DNA of 64,000 nt from Fonsecaea monophora (lineage: Eukaryota > Ascomycota > Eurotiomycetes > Chaetothyriales > Herpotrichiellaceae). The notes beneath the pieces are model-generated. The model was given only the letters and a program-made list of their open reading frames with translations. It made no database searches and was not told the origin of the DNA. Position 1 is the first letter of the stretch. Every line of letters starts with the position of its first letter. Below, piece by piece: positions 52,985 through 63,753 of this stretch. A program made the position numbers and the translations under genes. The stretch lies in the NCBI RefSeq assembly GCF_001642475.1, contig NW_019174064.1, positions 1 to 64,000 of the forward strand, read 5' to 3'.

Positions 52985-53485
52985 TTACGACTTTTGTTGT
53001 GCATCCGACTTGTTCTTCAAGTACAACTCCCCGATGCCTGACTTGGCTTTGTTGACCTTCTGTCTTGCATTGACAGCAGCCGAATAGTGGGAGAAAGAGA
53101 ACGAAGACCAGTCACGGTAGTCTCGAGTTGGCCTCGATACCTCGACGACCCTGTTGAGTTTCTTCTGAGGTTTGTCATAGGTGAAGATGTCTTCAAAGTC
53201 AAAGTCCTTGGACGACAGGTCGAGAGCATCGAAGTTGGTCGAGGCCTTGTCCAAGAGTTCTCGCTCCGCATCTGACAGTGAGATGTCGAAGCTGGCGGTG
53301 CGGGCATAGGGAACCAGCTGAACCTTGGGAGAGACGTGTGGCGAGATTGGATTCATGAGGTGTGTGGATGCCGTGGAGGATGTCGATGTTTTTCTCTCTA
53401 TGGTCGATCGGCCGGAATCTGAGTCGATGGAGCCTGGACTGTATAGTGGTGGTGACCCAGAGGTGTGTCTTGCGAAGCCTTCCAT
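52985..53485 (-). CDS. conserved-looking 166-aa protein of unknown function
   Basis: Single-exon frame with a clear ATG and stop. The N-terminal half is Ser/Thr-rich (SGSPPLYSPGSIDSDSGRST, then KTSTSSTASTHLM), typical of a phosphorylated disordered region. The C-terminal half looks structured and charged: DISLSDAERELLDKASTNF, an acidic patch SSKDFDFEDIFTYDKPQKKL, then DWSSFSFSHYSAAVNARQKV and a basic end. No transmembrane segment or signal peptide is present. I do not recognise the family. Alternating hydrophobic and charged residues and the long frame argue for a real gene. An unseen upstream exon is possible. Confidence 0.65.
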   Translation of the reverse strand: MEGFARHTSGSPPLYSPGSIDSDSGRSTIERKTSTSSTASTHLMNPISPHVSPKVQLVPYARTASFDISLSDAERELLDKASTNFDALDLSSKDFDFEDIFTYDKPQKKLNRVVEVSRPTRDYRDWSSFSFSHYSAAVNARQKVNKAKSGIGELYLKNKSDAQQKS

Positions 53486-55034
53486 CTCCCCACCACCAAT
53501 TGGGATATCTCAGTGACGATAGCGACAATGGTCCTTGAGGGATATTCAGAAATATCACGTATCAGTATCACGCTTGGTAGTCTTTGGATGCTGCTACTGA
53601 AGGTCGGGTGTCAGGTCGATAGTAAGCTGCTCTGAGGTCCAGACGAGGTATTTGTTTCGAAAAACCCAGGTTGTTATGCTGGCTCGAATCGTGGACAAGT
53701 CGGGATCAGCTGTACACAAGACAATGGACAGAGCCGAGCACGCCAACAGGACAACAGGCCAACAGGCGCAAGACCTTTTGATGTCACTGGTGTTTCGTGT
53801 TTGCCTGACACTTTCTCCACAACGTAGGTATGGGATATACTCCAAACAAATCAACAGCTCTTGCTGCGTTCACAGTCTTACGTGTGATGCTGGCCAGCGA
53901 GGGGACCGAGTACTGGGCCCAGAAGGAAAAGGATTGTGGATGGATTGGCCGAAAACCAGATCTTTGTTCGTTTCTTCTTTTCCCTCTTAAAGGCTGTAAT
54001 TAGGGGGGTTTTTTCTTTGCGACAAACTTCTCCGGTCGGAGGAAGAGGGAAATATCTCATCGCCTTATATCGTCACGCGCAATACGAGGGAACCCGCGGA
54101 CAAGGCCAAATGAAGTGAGGACAAAGGAAGCCGAAGCCCTGCCTTAGACACATGCCATCTCGATTGGTGATGGCGACATCCCAGGGACGAATTAGACTCC
54201 ACGTACAAACAAGTATGGCTCACTATGGTGTTATGTTAGCATTTTTCCTGTGCTGTGTGGGCTTTCCTTAAGGTGCTCATTTGGGTCCTCTATTTCGCCC
54301 TTTGAATTGGGAATCCACTTGAGGACAATTACTCAAGAGTCATCGTCGATGGCGTCTTGTCCCGCCCATGTATGTGGTGTGTGTCTCTCTTTCTTCCACC
54401 GCCTTCTGCCCCTCTCCGCTCAAAGACAGGATCATGCTGGGATTCAAGGTGCCAAGCGAGGCAATCCGGAAGCAAGGGGAAGGGCGAAGACTGCAAGACT
54501 GTAGGCTGGTCGTGATATTTGTTAGTCATAATCCATGGATGCATGTCCGGGCAATTGGTGTGGCATGATGGTTGCGGGCTTTGGTAGCTCTGTAGGTACG
54601 TGGCCATGGTGGTTAAGGCGGTCATGGTGGCGCCCGGGATGAAAATTTCGTCTCCACGTGCATGGCTGGGGCCATGATTCGTCCATGTTCTGCTCCATTG
54701 GTGCCATTGTCCATGTTTCTCCAACTGCAGCCTTTGATTCCTTCTAGACACTTGTCATGGCCGGTTGCCAGTAGTCCGTCTTGACACGAGCCCAGATCAG
54801 TGGTGAAAAGAGAATACACCTGACCGCGTTACCGCTAGAAATCCATATCAAAAACAAACTGCCACTTCAGAACAAGTCCAACTAGGCCAATTCTATATTC
54901 ATTCCAGACCTGCCCAAGAAGTGAAGCTCCTCGCCGGCTGGTGTCGGCGAAGTCAATGGAGAAGGACTGCCTTCCCGGAATATCCATTGTACAAAAAATA
55001 TGATACAATTTGAGGGGGCGATGAGACATGCTCA
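53486..55034. other. intergenic region
   Basis: A 1.5-kb spacer on the minus strand side. It must contain the promoter of the 166-aa gene and the 3' flank of the next gene. I see no supported gene or repeat. Confidence 0.45.
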
Positions 55035-58000
55035 TCAAGATTCAACACTCTGTCCAGAGCCCTGTCTTTCCAACGGCATGGTATTATCCAATTCTTGCCT
55101 CAATGGTGCAATATCTTTCATTCCTCGTGCCTCTGTCGCTTCTCTCGTCGTTGCATTCCGCTCTGCTTTTGCCGCTCGAAGTCGACTACTGACACTGCTG
55201 ATCCTACTCGTGAAGCCGAGACTTCTTCGTGTCCCGGAAGGCCGAATAGAAACCTGACTCTCTGGTGTGGCCTCTATCGGGCTCGACGCAACAGCTGGGA
55301 CAATCGTGATTCGACCCCAAGGTTCTTTGGGTGTCACAGGGGTTTGATCTTGAGTACCCACGTTGCTCACGTTTGACGACGGGGAAGCATACTTGCGCCT
55401 CGGGACTAGATGAGTGCTGATATGAGCAGGAAGTGGACTTCTGGTCACGGTGGTCGTTTCAAGCGCTGCAGGGACAGGGTGTTGGGGCATGGGGTGTTGG
55501 GCTGTATATTCTCTCGAATACGCTGCTCGATCTCTCGCTGCCTGGCGGTATGTGCTCACTTCCGTCATAGCCCGGCTCACTGGGCGGATTGAAGGGCTAC
55601 TTTCCTCGTCGTCCGTCGTACCATCCATATTGTACCCGGGAGTTCGCCTACTACGTACTAAGGTAGTAGATGTCCGTCCAAGTCGTGTCGATGAGGAGCT
55701 AGATATTTGAGGCAAGGCTGTAGGTGGTGTTTGATAAGTGTTCTCGGGCGAGGTTGGCTGTGCATTCAACGTGGCGCCGAGTGGTGCGCTGGTTCGTCGA
55801 CTTTCTAGGCGCGACTGGACCCGAGAAGTGACCGGAGGTCGATCATTGGGCTCGTTGCTGTATCTGCGGCTCCGCAGGCCCGTAGACGTCGACTGGAAAG
55901 CATCACGACTACCCGGTCTGGTCGCAGGCTGTGGAGGTTGTTTTTGCTCTGCTAGAATTGCAATGGCCAATTCGGTCAAGCTTCGACACATGCTTTCCGT
56001 CCGTCGACGAATCTGACGTTCCGAAACCGAGGAGATCCCAAGAGTGCTGGCAGCGCCGCTATGCCCCTCTGGATTCATCATCATGGACAATTGCAAGGCA
56101 TCCTGAGCCGTTGCTTGTAGCTTTTGATAAACGTCATTATTGAGGACAGCTTTGGCATTACCAAGGGCCTCGTGGAGATTCGGGTGGATGTTAGACGGAA
56201 TCCCTTCGATCGCAGACTGCAACGGCGCCACAGTTGGTTTGTGCTTTGGAGAGGACGACATGGTGGTCGCAGCAGTAGTGGCTGTCTTTGGTCTCTCTGA
56301 CGTGGTCATTGCGGCAGCCGAAGACGGCGGGAGCTTCCCAGTAAGCTCGAGTTTCCTGATTCTCGATTTCAAGTCATCCAACTCGTCCCAAACAGTCGAG
56401 GGAGCGGTTGTGGAGATGGTGGACTCGGTAGCATTGTGGTCGGGTACTCGGGGGCGATCAAGAAATGCAGAATCCGAGACCAAGCGACTGTTTCGCGCCG
56501 TACTTGGGCGGGAATACGCACGCACTGGTTCTGTGTTGGTATTGGTGTTGGTGTTTGAATTTGCCGTGGAATATCGTCTTGATGTGGCTCGTCGAGGTAA
56601 ATCCGTTGGATGTGTACTCTGTGTCTCGAGCGCCCCATCTCGGATGGAGGCTTCTTGAGTATACGACCGTGTGAGCGCGCCCGGTACATGTTGCCCCAGA
56701 GAAGCTCGTTTGCTGTAGTAATTCAGTGCCTCTGATCGACCTGCAACACTCGAAGTGTCGAATCGCTCCTGGATGGGAGAAGATTTGTACCCGGTCGAAG
56801 GCCGTGTACTCGAAAAGAAAGGAAGTGAAACTCTGGATCGTCTCTTGTCAAGTTTGGGTTGGACCTGGCTCCCACGCGACGCGTCTGTTCGTGCAATATT
56901 CAAAAACAAGTCTTCGCTCTTTTTCTCATCGCTGCTCGAACCCTTGCTATCGTCCTCCGAAGGTACTGGTCTCAGTAACTGGGGGTCAGAGTTCTCCTTC
57001 TCCTGTAGATCATTCTGAAGCACGCCCGCGGCTTGTTCTTTACTCATGGTCGAGTTAGGGGTAAGCACACTCTGTGTGTCTGCGGTTTCCGGGCTAGATA
57101 CTTCCAGCGTTGTAGCCTCGTCCGCGGAGGAGTCAGTGGTCGAGGGGGTCTGGTCTGGTTTCACGGGCGACAATCGCGCTGGAGCAGGCTCGGTAGCAGA
57201 GATGAGTTCATTGGCTTTTGAAGGGGAGCAATCACGCGTTGTCTCGGTGGTAGATCTCGTGGATGGATTTCGATCCAGCCGGATGCGGTCCTGGGATAGC
57301 GTTCGCTGAGTGCTGTATGACGGAGGTGGGCCACAGACTGTCTCGACGCCGTAGCTGCTGTGTGAAGCAGGAGGTCTTTTCTGTGAAGGAGATCGCTGAA
57401 GCGTATTAGAGTTTGTTCGATGCAGGGGAGTTGACGGCTGGCTGATCCCGGAGGATGAGGAGGGGCGATTGTCGTTTGGGTCGTGGTCGAGGGAGATGTT
57501 GAATGAGGGAACGCTCAAGGTCTTTGAGATTCCTACTAGCTTGCGCATTCCAGGGGACGGTTGTAGCGCGGATGATGAATTGGGATCTGGGGCATTGGAG
57601 GACAATTTGGGTTTCTTGCGCAACGGAGGCCGAAATAATGTCAAGTCATGGTTGGCATCTGCAATGCGGGCCGGATAGAAATGGGGGTAGGGAGGACGCG
57701 GTGGGAAATCGGTTGTTGTACGAGCATCAAGATCATGACGGGTCTCCCGGGTATCTAGTGTATAGAAGGGGGGAGAACGATGGTGGTGAAGATGAGGAGG
57801 AGGAGGATATGATGTGGTAGTGGTCAAGGTCGAAGTCGAAATCTGGGGTGGAAGTGAAGGTGAAGTTGAAGGTGAAGATGAAGGTTTGGTGGTGAGCGTG
57901 TCGTCCATGTGCGCTCGCCGCAGCTCATTTGATCCATGGATCATCCAACCCTTGCTAGCCCCGTCTCGCTTGTGGATGGTGAAATCCCCTACAACGATAC

Positions 58001-58175
58001 TTTCAGCACTTGTTTCTCTTTGTCCATCTCTTTCAAGAGAGGGCGTGGGATCTCCTGGAAGAAATGGGGGAGAGAGAGAAGCTCGCAACAAGTCTACGGC
58101 ATCGCTACTTCTTAATCTATAGTGGAGGGAGGAGTCTAGGCCCGTGAGCCTGTGAGCTGCCTCATTCTCGCTCGT
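55035..58175 (-). CDS. long low-complexity protein with central coiled coil, unknown function (5' end unresolved)
   Basis: The last exon runs at least from an acceptor (CCTAG) near 58176 to the stop at 55035, about 1046 codons. The segment before 58091 still reads as protein (ENEAAHRLTGLDSSLHYRLR) down to an in-frame TAG within the acceptor, so a first exon with the ATG must lie upstream. I could not identify it. The product is Ser/Thr/Pro/Arg-rich with disordered tracts. It carries VVGDFTIHKRDGASKGWMIH near the start, a predicted coiled coil VWDELDDLKSRIRKLELTGK in the middle, then a helical block (LHEALGNAKAVLNNDVYQKL, SERQIRRRTESMCRSLTELA). The C-terminal helix SRLRAAKAERNATTREATEA is basic. 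No enzyme motif, signal peptide or membrane segment is seen. The layout resembles a scaffold or cytoskeletal protein, which is only inference. Confidence 0.7.
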   Translation of the reverse strand, partial: TSENEAAHRLTGLDSSLHYRLRSSDAVDLLRASLSPPFLPGDPTPSLERDGQRETSAESIVVGDFTIHKRDGASKGWMIHGSNELRRAHMDDTLTTKPSSSPSTSPSLPPQISTSTLTTTTSYPPPPHLHHHRSPPFYTLDTRETRHDLDARTTTDFPPRPPYPHFYPARIADANHDLTLFRPPLRKKPKLSSNAPDPNSSSALQPSPGMRKLVGISKTLSVPSFNISLDHDPNDNRPSSSSGISQPSTPLHRTNSNTLQRSPSQKRPPASHSSYGVETVCGPPPSYSTQRTLSQDRIRLDRNPSTRSTTETTRDCSPSKANELISATEPAPARLSPVKPDQTPSTTDSSADEATTLEVSSPETADTQSVLTPNSTMSKEQAAGVLQNDLQEKENSDPQLLRPVPSEDDSKGSSSDEKKSEDLFLNIARTDASRGSQVQPKLDKRRSRVSLPFFSSTRPSTGYKSSPIQERFDTSSVAGRSEALNYYSKRASLGQHVPGALTRSYTQEASIRDGALETQSTHPTDLPRRATSRRYSTANSNTNTNTNTEPVRAYSRPSTARNSRLVSDSAFLDRPRVPDHNATESTISTTAPSTVWDELDDLKSRIRKLELTGKLPPSSAAAMTTSERPKTATTAATTMSSSPKHKPTVAPLQSAIEGIPSNIHPNLHEALGNAKAVLNNDVYQKLQATAQDALQLSMMMNPEGHSGAASTLGISSVSERQIRRRTESMCRSLTELAIAILAEQKQPPQPATRPGSRDAFQSTSTGLRSRRYSNEPNDRPPVTSRVQSRLESRRTSAPLGATLNAQPTSPENTYQTPPTALPQISSSSSTRLGRTSTTLVRSRRTPGYNMDGTTDDEESSPSIRPVSRAMTEVSTYRQAARDRAAYSREYTAQHPMPQHPVPAALETTTVTRSPLPAHISTHLVPRRKYASPSSNVSNVGTQDQTPVTPKEPWGRITIVPAVASSPIEATPESQVSIRPSGTRRSLGFTSRISSVSSRLRAAKAERNATTREATEARGMKDIAPLRQELDNTMPLERQGSGQSVES

Positions 58176-59119
58176 CTAGGTTCGTCCCCCAGCAACTAGC
58201 AAGCCTCGGAGGATTGTGATGGGAAGTGTGATATCTCAGGAAAACTGCTGCTCTCCGTGCCGCATGCCCTGGTGCCCGTGTCGCGTCTTTTGTTATGTGG
58301 GAAAGGGGGCATGACTCTTCCGCCTATGATTCGACCCAGGAGATCCTTGCCTAAGCCTGATCTCCCAGTTCATCAGGCACTAAGGCTTCAGATACGGGCG
58401 CTATTTCCAGTTAAAGAAAAGCGTCAGAGACCGGCACTTCGGGCATCGGTGTTTGAGGCTTAACCCCTCTAGTGCCCCCCCGAGTGCCCCCCGACTCCCC
58501 CCTATTGCTCTGGTGGTCTTTGCTCCCTCCTTGGTAAGATCAACGATCATCCACTTCTCCAGAATTGCAGGCTGCCCCTCAGCTAGCCCTCATTGAGGCC
58601 GAAGTCGTCACATTTCCATCGATCGCCCTCTCTTGAGTTCCGTACCTGGTTGTTGTTGCTGCTGTCTTCTGTTCGTGCATCATCACAAGCTGAGCAGCAA
58701 AGACTCTATTCCCCCAGCAACAAGTACTTGTTTCTATCTCCTTGCAACGTGTTCTTCTCGGTTGGAGGTTCGGATATGCAAGCTGTGCAGCGAGGAAACT
58801 AATGCAAGGAACGAAAGCCACCCAACTACGGTCGCCTCTGGCTATCGCCACTCGGCTGATCCTTCGGTTTCGCGATTGAGAGAGTATGAAAAGAGAGAAT
58901 TGTCAGAAAGAGCGACACTAGGGATTGAAAGGGAATGGAAAAACAACGAGTAGCTGCTCCTTCGTTGAAAAGGTCATTGAGAGCCACCGCCAGTCTGTGA
59001 AATGAGTCACTTGCAACTGCCAGGCAGCAGGTTGGATCTCATGGCCCTTGGAGAGGAAAAAAGGGAGACTCCCTCCTGCTTAACGGACTCTCTCACCGAG
59101 CACATCATTATCCTCAAGA
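58176..59119. promoter_or_regulatory. divergent promoter region
   Basis: Separates the minus-strand low-complexity gene from the plus-strand metallophosphoesterase gene. The missing first exon of the former should lie here. Candidate minus-strand ATGs occur at 58313 and 58372, neither with a convincing donor. No individual site is assigned. Confidence 0.4.
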
Positions 59120-60328
59120 ATGGCTACCAGACGGACGCGCATTGTTTGTATATCTGATACCCACAATCAGACCCCTCAGCTGCCCGCTGGGCACATCCTC
59201 GTTCACGCAGGCGATCTCACTAACCAAGGCACATACTCAGAGCTTCAAAAGACTGTTGACTGGATCAGGAAATCGCAGTTTCAGATCAAGATCGTCGTCT
59301 GTGGGAACCACGACGTTACCTGCGACGTTCCATTCTATCAAGAGTACGGGGGTTACTTCCACAATAAGAGACGGGAAGATCCTCAACGCTGCCTCGACTT
59401 ACTCCGCGCCGACCCCTCGGTTGTTTTTCTCAGCCATGAGGCCAAACAGATTCGTATCGATCATGGGGGAGGCCTGATGTCGTTCCTCAAGATCTTTGGC
59501 TCCCCATATTCGCCAGCACACGGTTTTTGGGCCTTTGGCTACGCGCCAGAAACTGCTCCTCGACTATGGGATCAGATTCCCCTAGATTCAGATATTGTAG
59601 TGACGCATACGCCCGCCAAATTCCACTGCGACGAATGCGGTAAACGTGGAACAGCAGGATGCGAAATCCTCCGTCAAACCTTGTGGAGGGTTCGCCCCAG
59701 GTTGTTCGTCTGCGGGCACATTCACGAGGCCTATGGTGTTGAGGCTGTCACATGGGATTTATCCTCTCCCAACCTCAGATACAAAGAACAGAGCGTCCGA
59801 AGGTGGGAGGATCCGGAGCCGGGTTCCAAGAAGCAATTCACCGTCGATCTGTCGTCAAGAGCCAAGTCTCTAGCATTGCGCAATGACGGAAGCGTTGGTA
59901 ATCTGATATCAACAAAACAACCGTCGGGGATTCGGGGTGTTGAGGTTGATGGCACTGTTGATGATGCCAACACCGATGAGCAGGACAAATGCCAATCAAT
60001 CCCCGACGGCCCGTCTCTCTCAAAGCCGCCTTTTCCTGACTTTGAGAAGGCTAAGGTGCCAATCTCCTCAACGCCAGATTCTTCGAGTACCAGCCATGAC
60101 GGGACTCGTGGTCAGGGTGGTCCAGCATCAAGCCTGAGATCTGACCAAGAAGCACTTTCTGGTCGAGAGGGAAGGGCGGAGACCTGTATTGTCAATGCGG
60201 CTTACATGGCCTCAAACTGGCCTCACAAGGGCGGCAAGAAATTCCATAAGCCTGTTGTGATCGACCTGGATTTGCCGGTTGTGAATGAGAAAGAGGTCCA
60301 CCAAGGCCCGCATGATGAAGAGGCTTAA
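59120..60328 (+). CDS. calcineurin-like metallophosphoesterase (MPPED/UPF0046 type)
   Basis: Single-exon 402-aa protein. The N-terminal 215 residues hold all metal-binding blocks of the metallophosphoesterase fold: SDTH (D13, H15), HAGDLTN (D32), GNHD (62-65), VVTHTPA and CGHIHEAYG. They should bind two metal ions and hydrolyse phosphodiesters or phosphomonoesters. The spacing and the sequence IFGSPYSPAHGFWAFGY match the MPPED1/2-like class rather than PP1/PP2A. The C-terminal 190 residues are Ser/Pro/Asp-rich and probably disordered, ending in a charged segment. No signal peptide or membrane segment is present, so it is probably cytosolic. The physiological substrate is unknown. Confidence 0.88.
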   Translation: MATRRTRIVCISDTHNQTPQLPAGHILVHAGDLTNQGTYSELQKTVDWIRKSQFQIKIVVCGNHDVTCDVPFYQEYGGYFHNKRREDPQRCLDLLRADPSVVFLSHEAKQIRIDHGGGLMSFLKIFGSPYSPAHGFWAFGYAPETAPRLWDQIPLDSDIVVTHTPAKFHCDECGKRGTAGCEILRQTLWRVRPRLFVCGHIHEAYGVEAVTWDLSSPNLRYKEQSVRRWEDPEPGSKKQFTVDLSSRAKSLALRNDGSVGNLISTKQPSGIRGVEVDGTVDDANTDEQDKCQSIPDGPSLSKPPFPDFEKAKVPISSTPDSSSTSHDGTRGQGGPASSLRSDQEALSGREGRAETCIVNAAYMASNWPHKGGKKFHKPVVIDLDLPVVNEKEVHQGPHDEEA

Positions 60329-61204
60329 CTTGAATCTGTGGTTCCGTGGCATCTTCCGAGGAGTTGGCTTTTGCAAGTCCAATATCAGTTGAGTGTGTCA
60401 TGTCTCAAGTGTTGTACCGTTCCGAAAATGGTAGGTTGGCAGTCGTCGGGATAGGCAAGATCTTGGGCGGGAATTTTCCCTTGGTTACGACAAGAGCAGC
60501 CTGCAGTGGAAGAGGAGTCAAGAGCCCCTTTTCTCAACCTTGCGAACAACATTTGAGGCTCGCCAGAATGATCTGCCTCAGGCACAAGCTTATTACCAGG
60601 AGAAGTCCCATCATGTCAGGCCAGCAATGACATGGACAACGCCTACGCCTCTGGGGAAAACGGCAAAGAGTGCAAAGCCGTTCCATTCCCAATCACAGGA
60701 ATCCTGTCCGCGCAGACGTCACCCCTGGTTTAGGAAGGGTGCCAGAGCACTTTGTCTGGATCACAATCTCACCTTCCGGACACTCTGTTCAGGATTCTGG
60801 TAAGGCCATTCTGGGACCTGTCCTCTTCCGATATCCTTGCTATCAGCATGGGCTTTCGTTGACATGGCATTGCTCGGTACGGTCAGAGTCGAGGTCCAGG
60901 AAGCAGATGTCAGACCAGGTTATACCGATGGTGTCTAGGATCCCGACGGCCACGAGCACGAAGTTGGCAGGGAAAGACAGAACGGGATGGCGCGAAGGCG
61001 CAAGGAGCGTGAACAAAGCATGTTGTGTTTTTGTCGATGAGAAAAGAGAAGAACTTTCATGAATGCACACCCTATCCATTCTCCTCACCCACAACCTGTG
61101 TGACGAGAAGTTCTATCCCTATCCTATCCCAAGTCAGACCGATATTGTTTGCATACCCGCAGTGCCATCAAGGCAATCCTAGTTTCCGGCGAGGTCCCTC
61201 GTTC
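60329..61204. other. intergenic region
   Basis: An 880-base spacer between the metallophosphoesterase gene and a doubtful minus-strand ORF. No supported gene or repeat. Confidence 0.4.
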
Positions 61205-61669
61205 TCAAAATACAACCCATGCACCATAAGTTTGATACTCCCAATCCCTGTCTCGGTATATCGGTCTCTCGGTATTGATTCTTCCTGTGTCTCGTCTGCG
61301 GCTGCTTCGCGAAGACGGTAGCAGAGCCGGCGACGGCGGTGGAGGCATCCACGGCAGAGACGAAAGCGGGATTTCCCTCGCGTCCTCGATGCTGAAGCCC
61401 TGCCTGGTGCTCATGTTGAGGCCGGTTTCCATCCCGAGGGTGGAGGTGCTCCAGTTGATGTCTTTCATCTCGTCGAGCTGCAACTGAGAGGGGGGATTCC
61501 TTTTCCTTTTGTCCCTTTTGCTGCTGTTCTTCCTCCGGCTTCCAGTGCAGTTTGTCAAGCACACCACGTCTGCCACTTTGTCCCAGAGACTCTTTTCGCT
61601 CCGAGATCGCTGCTGCGTAGTGGCAGCGGCTGGGGACGTCCCCCCCGTTTCCACTACCGTCGTCACCAT
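61205..61669 (-). CDS. hypothetical ORF, 154 aa
   Basis: ATG-initiated frame with a Ser/Arg/Lys-rich composition, containing DKVADVVCLTNC and a run of basic residues (SRRKNSSKRDKRKRNPPS), then SLPWMPPPPSPALLPSSRSS. No family is recognised. It may be an exon of the same gene as the 122-aa ORF just upstream on the same strand, but no clear splice pair joins them. Chance is also possible. Confidence 0.35.
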   Translation of the reverse strand: MVTTVVETGGTSPAAATTQQRSRSEKSLWDKVADVVCLTNCTGSRRKNSSKRDKRKRNPPSQLQLDEMKDINWSTSTLGMETGLNMSTRQGFSIEDAREIPLSSLPWMPPPPSPALLPSSRSSRRRDTGRINTERPIYRDRDWEYQTYGAWVVF

Positions 61670-61747
61670 CCTCTCAGCTTCTCACTGGTCCGTCCTTTCA
61701 AGACCACAGGCTGGCCTGTCAAACACGCGCCCGAAAAGACCGAGCAC

Positions 61748-62116
61748 TCAGAAGCCAATGTACCACACAAGCCCCACGGATGTTCCTTGGGGATAGGCGC
61801 TGAAGGCTCTTTCGAGACCGTTGATCGCCTTGCGTCCCCAACGATGCACTCGTCTCTCCTCCTTGACTGAGTCACTGGTTTCCGAGGACGACGACGAGGA
61901 CGAGAACACCGAGGCCGATCTCTTTGTCGAGGAACGGAAGAACTTGCGGGACCTGGTCGAGATGGATGATTGGGTCGCCGTTGATGCTTGGGTTGTCCTG
62001 CGTCGAGGGCGGGATCCTGGCTGTAATTGTGACTGTGGTATCGCGTGGGCTTCTGGGAAAGTTTGTGGTTGACGCTGAGATGTGAAGTGGGATGGGAAGG
62101 TGGACATGTATGTCAT
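61748..62116 (-). CDS. hypothetical ORF, 122 aa
   Basis: ATG-initiated frame (MTYMSTFPSHFTSQRQPQTF) with a Ser/Thr/Arg-rich middle (RKFFRSSTKRSASVFSSSSS) and a more protein-like end, KEERRVHRWGRKAINGLERA. No known domain. It lies 78 bases upstream of the 154-aa ORF on the same strand, so the two could be parts of one gene. Confidence 0.35.
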   Translation of the reverse strand: MTYMSTFPSHFTSQRQPQTFPEAHAIPQSQLQPGSRPRRRTTQASTATQSSISTRSRKFFRSSTKRSASVFSSSSSSSETSDSVKEERRVHRWGRKAINGLERAFSAYPQGTSVGLVWYIGF

Positions 62117-62234
62117 GCTTTCTGGTGTTCTTGGTCGTCGTTCGTGGCGAGGCTTTAATTGATGTTGATACTTGGTAGTTTCCGGCGTCAGAACCTGCGA
62201 GGGGAGTAGTTGGAGGGACTGATTCTTCGAACAA

Positions 62235-63753
62235 AGGTGCTCTATGCTGCGTAGAACCTCTTCGGGGTGACGATGATATATGTATCTCTGTGACCGGGTG
62301 GATGCGCCTGTCTTTTATAGTTGTAGTGTTACCTCAAATTCGGGGTATCACTTGTTACTCTTTAACCGTTAACCATACACATTCTGTTTTGTTTTTGTTT
62401 TTTTTTTGCCCTTTTCGACCCATAACATTCCGGGTTGTGGAGGGTAGAGAGCGGGGGAACACGAAATGATCTGAGATCCCAGGAAAAACAAAAAGTGAAA
62501 AAAATGACGGGATCGAGGCGTCTTAGGTCTGGCATTTATTATGTGTCTTTGTGGGTGACGAGCTGTCAGAGAGGGGGACAAGGGTAGCACATGTGAGCAC
62601 ATGTGAGGCCTGACCCAGCTCCAGCTCCAGCTCCAGCCCGAGCTCGAGCTCGGACAGGTTATCGCACCAATCACACCCACACTGACGGCTCACACTCCCG
62701 CCAGCCTGTAAAAAGGTGTGTGAGTGTGAGAGAGTGTGTGTGTCAGAGAGAGAACGAGGAGAACGAAGGAATGGAATGAGATGAGATGACATAAACACCA
62801 ACACACCAACACACCTATACACGTATACGGCAGTAGGGAAGAAGCCATACTTTGGGACAAGGGATCCAACCAGCAACAACAGCTGCAGGGACAAAGCACG
62901 CCTCACTCGTTCAAGGTGGGAATTGTCCCCTGGGTCATGAACCATGGCACTATGGGAGGTAGGTTGGATCTTCAGGCCCATGACGAGGCACACGAGGCAA
63001 AAGAAACAATGTCAAAAAAAAGTAAGCAAGCAAAGCGGCCTGACGTGAGACCCAAGATCTAAGATCCCAAAACACCGAGGACAAAAATTCGCCTCCATGA
63101 TTGTGATAGGTTGGGGCGGAGAAATCCTTTGTTGTAAGAAAAAGAAAGAGCAGTTCAGGATCTTAAAATGCTGTCCCTAAGGGCGAATGCTGAACCCGTC
63201 CCGGGGAAGGGGGGCACGTATGCTGTGGTGGGACAGGATAAGACAGAAGGAGGGAGAGAGAGACAGAGAGAGTGAGTGACACGAATGCGTTGTTCGTAAA
63301 ACCCAAGGGCTTGCTATCAGGCCACATGGGAGGAGGACAAGGTGGTCCCCCTTCTTCAAAAACCCAAAAAGAGACATTCTCAGGCAAACCCTCCAGAGGA
63401 CCCTGTGTAGGTCCTTCTGCCTTCGGGCTAAACATCAACATCATCCCTGGCGCCAATCGCCTGTACCCTGTTCAGTTCCCGTGATGATGAAAACGAAGGT
63501 GGTAGCTATCGTAAATATACTGCAACCACTCAGGAGCTGAACGCATATCATGAACACCTAATCAACCCCGTAGAAGAAACACTGGCGTAAAAAGTCAGGC
63601 CTCTTTGGAGACCACCCAAATCATCGAGTCGTCAAATCCAGATCTCACACTTGAGCGAATGTTGTTAAAACACCTGGTCTCAACAAGCCGCTGACGGCTG
63701 TGTTCTGGATCGTGGCAAACGAGAAGGACGCTGACGTTGATCGACAACCAGGT
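62235..63753. other. intergenic region with simple repeats
   Basis: A 1.5-kb spacer holding an AGCTCC/GAGCTC repeat at about 62618-62652, GT/GA-rich purine tracts at about 62710-62780 and 63240-63285, and a T-run near 62385-62408. It is the 3' flank of the cysteine dioxygenase gene. No gene is supported. Confidence 0.5.
62618..62652. repeat. AGCTCC/GAGCTC short tandem repeat
   Basis: Three AGCTCC hexamers followed by GAGCTC palindromes, GC-rich and self-complementary, in non-coding sequence. Confidence 0.7.

Noticed and set aside
61872..62234. 120-codon minus-strand frame overlapping the 122-aa hypothetical
   Set aside because: Starts with TTG and overlaps the better ATG-initiated frame in another register.
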